Shown here piece by piece: positions 37,741 to 48,440 of a stretch of DNA of 64,000 bases (position 1 is the stretch's first letter; each line of letters starts with the position of its first letter). The stretch is from NCBI GenBank assembly GCA_948567375.1, contig OX419755.1, positions 35,593,001 through 35,657,000 on the forward strand, in the 5' to 3' direction. The notes under the pieces are model-generated. The model did no database searches, was not told the origin of the DNA, and saw only the letters and a list, made by a program, of their open reading frames with translations. The stretch comes from Lunularia cruciata. Lineage: Eukaryota; Streptophyta; Marchantiopsida; Lunulariales; Lunulariaceae. Both the position numbers and the translations under genes were made by a program.

Positions 37741-37954
37741 TTCTACGCGGTAGCCTTTTGCTCTTGGCATTTTACCTCTTGAAGGGTCTTCTCATCCTAC
37801 GTGATCACCTTTTTCTTCTCTCCACCTTTTTCTTTCTATCCAGGAAGAGAGGCGGCGACCGAGTAGAAAAAACGAAGGATGGGAAGACCCCATCAAGCTG
37901 TACAAGGGAGAGGAAAAAAAGAAGGTAAGATGGGGTTAAGCCCCAATCTGCCCT
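37668..37954. repeat. Inverted repeat of about 75 bp, arms 37668-37740 and 37876-37954
   Basis: The right arm is the reverse complement of the left with few changes (ATTGGGGCTTA to CCATCCTTC). The left arm is the tail of the endonuclease-bearing element. The right arm is probably a second, oppositely inserted tail. The 135-bp spacer is T-rich. Confidence 0.85.
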
Positions 37955-38817
37955 ACCGCACCTCAATAGAAAACAAACATGGGGGGGCGTAGAGAACAAT
38001 CAAATATCAAGTTATCAAATCTTTAAGATAAGATTTCGAGTCTCGAATTCCATACCACACTACAGATAGTACCTGATGATCATAAAATCACCATAGGTAT
38101 ACATTTTTCAAGAAGGATCGAAGGATATAGAACGTAAAAGTAACTATGATTATATAAGCTGCTCTCTTTTGTTATCCGACCGGAAAAGGCCTTCAGTGTT
38201 CACGAAACTTCGCGATCAAAGTGATCCACCTGATATGACACCAAGAAGCTTATCCGATATATGTACTCTTCCGTGTGGGCGTCGTTTCGTTATCAAGCAG
38301 TTAATATGCTCTCATTATAAACGGGTGACAACTTGCCTGAGACGGAACTGTACAGATCTTTATACTTCATCCTGTGGAGATTTGAAGGTAGATGACTTTT
38401 TCTTATCCAAGTATTGAATATTGATTTGAATTCTTTTCTCGAAATTTGTTTCAACTTTAGTTTTGCATCAGATTCTTAAATATCTAGAGTTCAGTCTTCC
38501 GCTTTATTTCCCTTTTCCAAATTTGAAATAACCTTCTTCTTCATAACTTCCTTTTTATATTGTGCCCAAAGCTACGTGTAGAAGATGAATGATTCATAAG
38601 ACAACACCAACACACCCTCCATGGGAAGTTGTTCTTCGTCTTCAAACTTGAAGGCCATGGACAGTCCTGCAAAGAGGAAGTCTCTATGGGAAGTCGTATG
38701 GCAGATCTGTCCAAATGCTTTGTAAGGTTGTATAAATTTGGGTCCGAAGAGGTGGACTTATATGACATCAGTTTTGTTTTCCCCCAAACCTATGCGTGGC
38801 ATGCAGGAACGTGAGAA

Positions 38818-39250
38818 GTTAAAGTCAGAAGATGCGAAACTTTTTGGTAACATGAAAAGAGAAGTGAACTCCATTGTCATATTGAGCAAGCAGTTCAGGG
38901 TTTAGAGCAAGCTTTCTGCCTGAGTGCCTAAGGGGGCTCGTGAGAGAAGGATTGAACGCCAGAAGTTGAACTTAGAAGAAGTGACACTTTTTGGTAACAT
39001 GAAAGGAGAAGCAAACTCAATTGTCCTATGGAGCAATTAGTGTGGTTTAGGAAAAACTCTTTTGCCTGAGGGCATAAGGGGCCCGTGAGAGAAGGATTAA
39101 ACGTACGAAGTTGAACTTAGAAGAAGTGAAATTTTTTTGGTAACATGAAAGGAGAAGCGAATTGAATTGTCATATGGAGCAAGTAGTCGTGGTTTAGAGC
39201 AAGCTTTTTTTCCAAAGTGCATAAGAGGGTTAGTGAGAGAAGGATTGACC
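38818..39250. repeat. Three tandem copies of a 145-147-bp unit
   Basis: TTGGTAACATGAAA recurs at 38844, 38991 and 39136. Each unit also contains GAGAGAAGGATT(G/A)AAC and TTTAGAGCAAGC-like blocks. Copies are about 85-90 percent alike by eye and show no open frame. Confidence 0.85.
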
Positions 39251-40519
39251 GACTAACTAACTTGGAAGACACTACAAACTAATGCGGAAGCACCATACAT
39301 TCACGCATTCACTCTTCTTCTACTTCTACTAGGTTTTGTGTACTAGCTAACTTACTTAGTAAGTAACTTTGCTTGTGCTCTCAAAAGATGGTTGATCCCA
39401 GAGAAGCCCTATGTAATAAAGAGAATATATATCATTTTGCAGGTTGCTTGTTGGTATGATAAATGTGATAAATGTCACAATATTTATAGCATCTTAGCTA
39501 GCTTGCTAGGATATCGGACTGATAATTTTGGTGGTTACGGCGTTATCAATAGTTGCTCAAAGACTACTTAGTGGGGGCTAGATATAGTATTAGGTTGACT
39601 GATTGTACCGTTGAACTACCATTTGCACCGTTAAATGTGCTGTCATATGCACCATTAGGGCTGGATTCTTAGCCACTCCAGAGGAAGGTATACCTTGAAA
39701 TGCAGTTTCAGAGAATTCACTTCTTTTATGTTGAGCCCTCAACCTCTTGGATGTGGTGGACAGAGGCAAGCAAGTGTCACCTTGATTCTCTTAGCTATAG
39801 TGGGTGTGGCTTGATGATGTGATCAAGGTCTATTGGCAGTTTCTATTGAGTGTTAAATGCTCAAATAGGAAACTTGATTTGATTTTTCATTGACTATTAT
39901 TTGATTGATATTTGTAGTGTTGTATATTCAGTTTTGAAGTTGAGTAAAACAAAGAATTGACACTAAGTGCTTGTCATTTTAAGCTTAATTTTGAGTATCA
40001 ATCCTATGTGTGTGGTTGTGAGTGTTTGGAGAAGTTCAAATTGTAGTTGGAGTGAGTTAGATCAGAGCAATGCCTTGAAAAATCTATGAGGAATTGTAGT
40101 GTTGGTAGTATTTTGCATTTGTGAGTGTAATGTTGGATTGATGCAAAGCAATTTTGGTTGAGGAAGTTGTACTTGTAGTGGAGGAGTGGAATGAAATTTT
40201 GAGGAAAAGTCACTTTGTTGTGGAGTAGCCTTCTTTGAAGCAATTGAATCATCACAATCAATATTGATTTGGAGAGATTTGAAGAATTGTGATTCATGGG
40301 TGTTATAATCTATAACAAAATTGCAAATTGAGCATTTATTGCTGTTTTCTTGCTATGGTTTCCACCCAAGAGGCTACTGATGCAACCAAGAAGAACTGCT
40401 TTGTAAATGTTTACTTTGTATTTGACCATTCATGACTTGTATCTTTGTGGGAATGAATGATTACTCATCTTGGTATCACATTTGTTGTTCCCTTTACAAT
40501 TTAGAGCTGCTCTAGAACC
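39251..40519. other. AT-rich region beside the methyltransferase element
   Basis: No gene recognised. The region at 40475-40519 still belongs to the methyltransferase element, as the match at 24423-24525 shows. A TTGGTATCA octamer-plus near 40470 resembles a primer-binding site, but no LTR partner is visible. Confidence 0.45.
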
Positions 40520-41420
40520 TCAAAATCTTGACCAAACCACTTGTCTGTCCATTGTGGGATTTTGTAACTGTGAGTCCCAAACAAGTCCAGGTCCTCCCTC
40601 TTGAAAAGCATGAGAGCTTGGAAAACTCATGAGTGTGGGAAATGAAGCTCTAGGCTGTCCAACTAGGTTCACCACTGCCATAGGTGACCTATCAACCACA
40701 ACCACTATCTGAGACTGACGCCCAACATCCAAAATATCATCAACAAGGATGTGGCCAAGTCATTGAATCCCATCATAAGCATGATGTAGAACCTCTTTGG
40801 GTAAGAGGTTTGTCCACCAAAGACAAAGATGATGAGCTCATGATCCCACTCTGGCTGCATCTAACAATACCACAGGTCCCATCCAAGAATGGACCTGATT
40901 TGTACTTGCCACCACTCTGGTGCAAGAATCACCCATCAAAGGAACGTTCTCCAAAAGGTAAGCTGGAGAAACAAATTGATGAACTTGGAGATGTCGTAGT
41001 ATCCGTAACATCTCCCAAAACACACTTGAACAAGGATATGAAGACCCAAACCTCTACCAGCATGTGTATGCTCCTCACATGGCCATCTAGAAATCACCAA
41101 GTGAATAGGCCCATATCTCTCTAGATCATACGCCCCCAGTAAGGAAATGTCTGTTGGTAGGGCCTTTTGGTAACCTCTGATTGCTGACATCTATAATAAC
41201 TCCGGATACCAATAGGCCAAGTGTGCCACATGATGTAGAGAGACTTGCTAAAGTTTAGGTAAGACTTTAGCAAGTCTTACCTAAACTCATCTCTCTCTAC
41301 ATACAAGTACCTCTATACTTTTATACCTGCCTATAATACCACAGCTAGTCTGGTGCTAATCCCACCAAACAACTCCAATAGACATATCCCTTCTACTAGA
41401 TATTGCCAAGCAATGAGTGT
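40520..41420 (-). pseudogene. C5-cytosine DNA methyltransferase-like domain in a retroelement
   Basis: Read across several frame breaks, the motifs come in canonical order. Motif I, LLELFGGIST (41381-41352), is the AdoMet-binding loop. Motif IV, WPCEEHTHAGRG (41085-41050), keeps the Pro-Cys catalytic pair (41082-41077). Motif VI, LLENVPL, has the Glu-Asn-Val triad at 40951-40943. A later RVVAST...LLDAARVGS stretch sits where motif VIII is expected, but its Arg pattern is lost. The C-terminal 70 codons (PTLMSFPSSHAFQEGGPG) are not assigned. A TAG follows motif I, and an inverted duplication lies at 41242-41300. An active copy could methylate cytosine in DNA. This copy cannot. Confidence 0.75.
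41242..41300. repeat. Interleaved inverted repeats (A-B-A'-B')
   Basis: GACTTGCTAAAG (41242-41253) pairs with 41265-41276, and TTTAGGTAAGAC (41254-41265) pairs with 41274-41285, both perfectly. GTAGAGAGA outside pairs with TCTCTCTAC. The arrangement interrupts the methyltransferase frame between motifs I and IV. Confidence 0.88.
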
Positions 41421-42130
41421 GGTATCCAGAGGTGTCAAAGCAATTGACTCTAGAGGCTCATCCTCACACTCATCACCTGATGGTACGAAGGCTCCACTCC
41501 AAGCCTGTTGCACCAACTGATTTGCATGTTGTTGCAATGCCTCCTCTGAACTCCACAATGGAACACCCAAGGTGGATAGAACAATCATACTTGTACTCCA
41601 AATCCGAGTGATCTCCTTTGGTACTAGAGAATCCTCTACATGGGTGTTCCCCTCCAACAAGTCACCAAGCCAAGTAACTGCACCACTAAAAGCTAAAATT
41701 GATGTTGCCATGGTCCTAGACTGTAGTGAGCCAAGACTACCACTATTGAAGCATACTTGTAGGCAATATACTCGTCTCTCACCAGATAGCCAACCGGGTC
41801 TATAAGAGGTTATCTCCTCCCAATAATCAATGCTAAAACCCATGGGGTATAACACTACTCCCCTAACTAGCACATCATACCACTCAGCTATTGTTGCAAT
41901 AGCGTGAGCTCTCATCATCGAGCTATAAGTTGGATGACCAGGTTGAACCTGGACAACAAGCTCCCCACGTGTGATGTACTATGTCGAACCACCACCTAGA
42001 GATGTCTAGATTTGAAATGGACACCTCTCCACATCGGTCTTCCATAACTCCAGACCGACTACTACTGCCTTCTCCAACATAATGGGTTGCGCACCAGAGT
42101 CTAACAAGACTCTCTGTGGTGTATAGACCT
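41331..42130 (-). pseudogene. Aspartic protease and spacer of the methyltransferase element
   Basis: RVLLDSGAQPIMLEKAVVVG (the DSGA motif lies at 42101-42090) marks a retroviral-type aspartic protease. TAG codons follow in the same frame. From 41918 an uninterrupted frame of 195 codons leads through YDVLVRGVVLYPMGF (a typical protease C-terminal part) and an acidic spacer directly into motif I of the methyltransferase. The protease and methyltransferase were therefore one polyprotein. Confidence 0.72.
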
Positions 42131-42964
42131 TCCTTGAAGATCCCACCAAACAGAAAATCCTCCTTTGTTTATCCAATAGGACAACACTCGGTGTGAATCA
42201 TGCTCTCTCAAAGGCCGATCTAGCTAGCAACTCCTCCAGTCTAGCCGTTGCTGCCTGCCATAAACCATTGGTCGCTGAACGGATCCCATGCTCCTCAACC
42301 AAGTCAACTCCACTACCAATCACCTCTGCTCTAGTAGTATGAACCGCATCATCCCTACTCTCACATAGCATTTCAACCAATTATAACATTGGGGTTGGGT
42401 CAACTCCCAATGTAAACATGTCATTGGCCAAAAACAAAAAACACCGCATAATCAGCTGAGCCACCCTTAACATCATGCTAGACTCAGTCTATGTAGTAGT
42501 AGGTGGCTGACTAGCAGGTAGTCCATCATGCACTCCATCACCACCTACCACACCTGCAATGGGACATCTAGGAACCATGGATGTTGTTTGCAATGCCTTA
42601 GATAGCGTGAAAGACTGGGGAAGTCTGATTTGTCTCCCAACCTCTCCTCTCTATGGGTCCAACTCCACTGATGCTCCTTTAGGCTCTGGAGCACGTACTG
42701 CACTCCTAGTCACTATTGCAGATGCATCCACCTATGCTACTCCACACATGAAGTCCAAAGCATCTTTATCACCAACATATGAGGTGGAAGTCTCAACACC
42801 CAAATCTGATCTCCTCTGAGCAATAGCCATACTAGCCAATCTCTACTCCAACTGCTCAGTCTGAGTAGCCATAGCTATATCAGAAGTAAGGGCAGGTATT
42901 GCACCCCTACTAGGTGTAGATCCTCTACCACCTTTTCCTCCATGAACTGGAGCTCCTCTACTAC

Positions 42965-44212
42965 CTACCATAACAGCCCTACCACTCCGTAACTCTGGAT
43001 GTAGGTCAAAACACCAATCACTAGTGTGACCAAATTTGTGGCAATGCTCACACTGCCTCTATGTTGACTGTGATGCACCCAAGGTATCAGGTCCACTACC
43101 CTGATTACACTCTCTCCGATAGTGAGGTCCACCATAAGTCTAACAAGAAACACCACCACTCATCGGCTGCTGCTGACCCAAAAATGAAGGTAAGGTTCTA
43201 ACTCCACTAGGCCCTCCACTCGCTCCATAGGATTTGGGCTGTCCACCTTGTCCTCAAAAACCAACTGGTTGTGGTGCACTCTGCTGCACTCTAGAAGAAG
43301 TATCAGCTGTGGATGAGGTCTCCCTACCAAATCCAAATGTCACCACTCTCTCCTCCACCATGTTGAGCTCAATACGCTCAGCCAAACCAAAGACCACTAC
43401 CAAAGTAGGCAAAGTAGCTTGTAACAACGTAGCATAATGAACTCTATGTCGCAACTCCTTGTCTAATATCCCATACCAAAACTGAACAGCTTGAGCCTCA
43501 GTAACTCCTTGAGTGAAACTCATGCAAGTGTATGCCTTTCATAGGTGCTCTCTAGCCTTCAGTAGGAACTCCTACAAGCTCCTCAACTTGTCAATCCATA
43601 CACCTTGGTAGTTTTTCCTCAAACACTGGAAGAACTCCACCATGGGGTTAACCGCGGTACCACACCACCTCCTACAGCGGTACCTCCACTCGTAGTAGCA
43701 CTATCTCCAGCTAGTGCACCTCCACTAGCTCCACCAACACTACTCAAGCTAGAACTCATAGGTATAGCCAATCTACTCTTGGCCACCGAGCTTGAAGTGA
43801 TAGAGACATAGTTTAGAGACCAATACTATCTCCATAACTCAATCTCCTCCAAAAGAGCTCTCCTGAACTCATGGTAGTCATCCATTGGCGGACCCTCTAG
43901 ATGCTAAAAGAATCCCTTCCATGCCATGAATGGTGTAAAAAAGGTCGGGTTCCGCATCTACTACAAATCACACCAACTATCAAACTCTTGGATGAAATCA
44001 TCTAACTCAATGGTACCCACTGTACCAGAATAACACCTAGGGGCTATGAAGGCCCCATAAGTCTCATCCATGTCCGACAACAACGGTGCGGACACACCAA
44101 GTGCACTCTCAATTGAATCAACTCTTGTGTTGAACTCCACCTCAGAGTCAATCTCCTCCCTTACTTCAAGGACAAAGTAAAATCTTAGTATGAGAGTAAA
44201 TATAACATCCAT
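42965..44212 (-). pseudogene. gag and zinc knuckle of the methyltransferase element
   Basis: Segments at 44212-43961 and 43523-43254 read as gag-like helical protein (TELDDFIQEF-like, AVQFWYGILDKELRHRV). The knuckle CEHCHKFGHTSDWC (CX2CX4HX4C) lies at 43052-43011. Frames are shifted between segments. Confidence 0.68.
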
Positions 44213-44954
44213 TAATCAATGTATGCTTTTATATTGTAAATATTTGAAGATATTATCCATATGAAGTTTAAACAAGCTTCTATTTTAGTGATGATTAGGT
44301 AGAGTTAGTCATAGCCAAATTAGAGGTGACTCTACTTCAGAGAAAGTAGAAGGAGTGAGCATCATTATTTTGGATTCTAATGTATTGACTTTGTATTATT
44401 CCTAGGTGTTTGGCTTTGAAGAAATAGTTGAAAACTCTTAGTCCAATTAGCATGTTTGGTTCAAAGTTCTCTATATTTGAAGGATAGCCTATGTGAAGGA
44501 ATCTTTGACTTGGTAATTAGGTAAAGATAAGACTACATGCTCATGTGATTTTCCCCATGTGTATGGGTATTCCTTTGGACTTTAGACTTTAGACTTTATA
44601 TGAATTGTTGCCTAGTAACTTGAGTTACTCTTGTAATTAGTGACTTTTGTGGATAACTATTTCATAATTATTTAAACCAAGGACAAAGAAAACTCATTAT
44701 ACTTTCATTAGCAGCAATCTCCCTCATTGAATTCTCTAGTGAGTAATATTTTGAGTCTTGGAGTTTCCTTGGAGTTTTAGCCTTAGAGGAGTGTGATGAA
44801 GTTTGGTTCTTTGTCTTCTTAATCCATGGTGTGCTATCTCAATTAGCAATTAGAGGTTCATCTTGAGTGACAGATAGGGTGGCTCATAATATAATCTATA
44901 TTAACCACAACTACCACATACCACATGTACTACCATCTAAATGTAATTTCCACA
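44213..44954. repeat. Probable Ty1/copia LTR-derived sequence
   Basis: On the minus strand a purine tract (ATGAGTGGGAG, 44965-44955) precedes TGTGGAAATTACATTTAGAT starting at 44954. This matches another copy start near 49676 (minus). Most of the rest of the interval resembles a plus-oriented LTR with a short repeat ACTTTAGACTTTAGACTTTA at 44578-44597. Exact limits are not determined. Confidence 0.45.
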
Positions 44955-47365
44955 CTCCCACTCATTGAAGAAATAGTAGTACTCCAATTAAGCTTCTAAA
45001 CCTACAAATTATCTTTTGGTAAAGCTTTCATAAAAATATCTACAATCTGCTTGTTGGTATTAATGTAGGTGAATATATTTCTTGTTTATTTTCCTACTCT
45101 ATCACATAGTGATACTAGATCTCTATGTGCTTGGTTCTCTTGAAGATTTTTGGATTGTATACCAACTTGACAACACTTTGATTGTCATTGTATATTGGAG
45201 TTGGACCATCTTGTCCAAATTGCAATTCCTTGAGTGACTTATTGAGCCATATAGCTTCCTTGGTAGCTAAACATGTTATTATGTATTGTGTGTCTGTGGT
45301 AGAAGTGATTGTACATTGTTATTGTTGGTTCTTCCAAGCTAGATGTCCACCATTTTTCATGAATATCAAAGTACTATGTGACTTTCTATTGTCTAAGTCA
45401 CTTGCAAAATCAATAATACAATATCTGGCTAGTGTTTTAGCAACATCAAAACCTCTACTAAATTCTAATCCATAATCTAGAGTACCTTTGAGGTACTTGA
45501 AAATTCTCTTCATTGCTTATCAATGTTGAGATTATGATTAGAATTGAACTTTGTTGCTATGGTTACAATATAAGCTTTGTCGGGTCTTGTTCCTATTATA
45601 GCATATATTAGGCATCCTATTTATTCTTGGTATGATTAGAATTGAACTTTGTTGCTATGGTTACAATATAAGCTATGTGGGGTCTTGTACCTATTATAGC
45701 ATATATTAAGCATCCTATTTATTTTGGTAGGATGCATGATATGGTTCTCTTTCGTCCACTTGTAATCTAACATTTGGATATGTAGGAGTAGCAATTAGAT
45801 ATGGATCTCCAAGATTGACTTATTTTTACAATTGAATAGATATATCTTTCTTGATTCAATCTAATTCTAAGATTCTCTCTATCACAAAAGATCTAAAGTC
45901 TATGTAGCAATCCACTTCTCGGTGCATAACTTCAAACTCTTTACCAAGGGGATCTAACATAGTAACAATGTGAGATTTGTTGTTCCCACACATCAATCCA
46001 TTATCTACAAAGATAATGAGGATTATCCTAGATCCATAATACACACAAGGATCAGAAAGTGATGGTTGCAATCTCACTAATAGTCATCAAAATTTAGGTT
46101 CTAGTTCCTTGAGGCTTGGTTCAAACCATAAAGGCTCTTCAACAATATTTAAACACTCTTATCCATTATAGCTTCTTCATACCCTTGTGATTTCTTCATA
46201 TAAATTCTGTCATGAAAATCTCCATTAAGAAAATTTGTCTTGATGTCAAATTGAGCTCTCTCCATATCTTCTAATGCAACTAACAAAAGAAAAAATCTAG
46301 TGGAATTCAACTTGAATACTCAAGAAAATGTCTTCTCACAATTTATTCCTACAAGTTGTGAATATCCCTTGGCTATAAGTCTAACCTTGTGCCTTGAGAA
46401 TTTTCCCTAAGCACCAAGCTTGGTTCTATGAACCCCCTTATATTTTATTACTCTCCCTTATGGAAATGCTATTAGCTTCCAAGTCATTTTATGCTTCAAT
46501 GACTCAAATTCTTCATCCATGGTCTTCATCCAGTAGGTGATTGCAATGCATCTTGGGATGAATAGATTTATATCTACAATTCCTTTTTCAATCTTAGCTA
46601 CAAAAATGCAAGCATAAGATGTCTTATCATAATCCTATTCACCAAGTCTTTTGTGGTAATCTTCTCATTCTATCACTTATGTGATTTTCTCCATCTTGAG
46701 TGGTTGAAGTTGAGCTCATTTGCAAATAAGGTTCTTGATTGCACTCACTTTCTTCTTGAAGTATATAAAATTTAGTCCCACATGTGAATTCTTTTGTAGC
46801 ATCTTTTGTAGACTGCTTAGAAGCTTGTGGAAACTCTCCATCACCTTTTTTTCATCAATGCTCATTCTAGCATTGGCTTACTAGAAAATAATCTGCAACT
46901 AGGTTCAACATCAATAACCATTGATGATCAAGTTGTTTCTCTCTAAATATGACATCCCTACTTTCAAATATCTTGTTCTTCTTTTGATCCCACAATCTAA
47001 AGGCTTTAAAGTTTGAACTATAACCAAGAAAATACATCTCTTGTCCCTTTGGATACACCTCATTTTTCAAACTGTTTGATGTAAGCACAAAGATCAACCA
47101 AAATTTCTCAAATGTGCAACTGCTAGTTTTGTTCCATGCCAAAGTTTGTGAGGAGTTTTCTCTTATACTCTACTAAAAGCTTTATTAAAAAATGTGCATT
47201 AGCTCCCATTTCTTTGGTACACAATTCTCAAGGCAGCTTGTTACAAATAAATATGCTTCTTGCAACTTCAAACACTCTATTCTATGATCTCTCTTTGAAA
47301 TATTGTTTTGCTACATGTGTAAGTTACTACAAGTTCATGTGCATGATCCAACATTCTATATAGAA
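44955..47365 (-). mobile_element. Ty1/copia fragment: integrase end, RT and RNase H, degenerate
   Basis: Minus-strand blocks in copia order: the integrase C-terminal region (LIKLLVEYKRKLLTNFGMEQ-type, then YPKGQEMYFLGYSSNFKAF and ESRDVIFREKQ, 47142-46867); reverse transcriptase with IIFVDNGLMCGNN where YVDD is usual (46077-45856); and RNase H (RYLKGT-like KYLKGTLDYGLEFS, FASDLDNRKSHST, 45513-45319), then DNQSVVKLVYNPK-type sequence to about 45000. Many stops. The catalytic Asp pair is damaged. Confidence 0.85.
45533..45728. repeat. 98-bp tandem duplication inside the copia RT region
   Basis: TATGATTAGAATTGAACTTT starts at 45533 and 45631. The two copies differ at few positions. The duplication arose after or during decay of the element. 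Confidence 0.92.
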
Positions 47366-47377
47366 GAGAACAAGTTG

Positions 47378-48440
47378 TAATAAGTGCGGAAAGAAGATGC
47401 ATTGGCCAAGAGAATGCCTAGGTGTGCATAACTTCCCAAGAAGAGAGCATCACAAAGCAAGTAATCCTAGAAGTCAAGCCAATGCTTTAACAATACAAAG
47501 AATTGCATTTGCAACTAGCTCTAGCATTGATATAAGTATCAATGCACATCTAAACAAAGATGTTTGGTATGTTGATGGAGAAGCTACATAGCACATGATT
47601 GATAGAGAAGTGTGGCTTCAAGAAGATTGGAGAAGAACTTAGCCAATGTATGTTGTTGACAATTGTAAATTTTAGGTTATTGGATTACTCCAATAACCCA
47701 AAATTTATTCCAATTTTTTGAGACATTCCAATTTTTTGTGAGATTGGTGCAATAAGGCAAGAAGGAGTCATCAAAGAAGTTTTCTATATTCTGGAGTTGA
47801 AGTGTAACTTGTTTAGCATTGGTCAAGCAGCATACAAAGGCATCCAAACCACCTACACCAAATAAGGCTACTACATGAAGAAAGATAGGGCATTGTTGAT
47901 TATTGGTGTTTGCAATTCAAAGCTCTATAGAATTCATATCAAGGTTACCAAGATAAGTAACATTTCCCAAGCTAACTCTATTGTTGCAAGAAAAAGGAAG
48001 AGTCAGAAGCTAGAAAGGAAAAAATAGAGCCAAAATTTAGGTATTGTACTTTGGCACAAAAGAACATTGTCATCTCAATCTTGCTTACATTAGGAATATA
48101 GAGAGAAAAGGAATAGTAAAGATCTTTTTTTGAAACTAGAATAGCCTAATAGCCAAAAGTCTTTCTACTATGATTGATGTGCTCTAGGACAGCAACATGG
48201 ATTACCTTTTGCAAAATCCAACAATGGTAGAGGTAAATACAAAGTTAGGGAGTTCTTTCATAGTGATATTTGTGGTCCTATAGGCATGACCTCAATAAGA
48301 GGATCAAGATATGATCTCATTTTTAAGGATGGCACTAGTGGTTTCAAGATGTGTATTTTTCTAGAAAAAGAAGTCACAAAAACTCTCGCTTGCTTCAAAG
48401 AAGTCCACACATATGTAGAAACTACTTAGTGTGGAATGAA
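47378..48440 (+). mobile_element. Ty1/copia fragment: gag knuckle, protease and integrase start, degenerate
   Basis: The plus strand begins with a zinc knuckle CNKCGKKMHWPREC (47378-47419), then a protease segment WYVDGEAT where DSGAT is usual, LKCNLFSIGQ, a LWHKR pre-integrase block and HSDICGPI with the first integrase Asp. Several stops. It abuts the opposite-oriented integrase-to-RNase H fragment, so a copia copy was inverted in part, or two copies meet head to head. Confidence 0.82.

Larger units (their letters stand above)
40475..44212 (-). mobile_element. LTR-type retroelement with gag, protease and C5-DNA-methyltransferase-like domain
   Basis: On the minus strand: a gag-like region (44212 to about 43250), a zinc knuckle (43052-43011), an aspartic protease (DSGA at 42101-42090), a spacer of about 200 codons, then a cytosine-methyltransferase-like domain ending at 40520. 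No reverse transcriptase or integrase follows within 2 kb, so the copy is truncated or the family is non-autonomous here. Stops and shifts are frequent. Flanking LTRs were not found. Confidence 0.78.

Noticed and set aside
40470-40480. TTGGTATCACA as a primer-binding site
   Set aside because: No LTR end or paired LTR could be found beside it; resemblance of eight or nine bases is not enough.
40684-41124. 146-codon plus-strand frame
   Set aside because: It is the antisense of the methyltransferase-like domain, whose motifs are on the minus strand.
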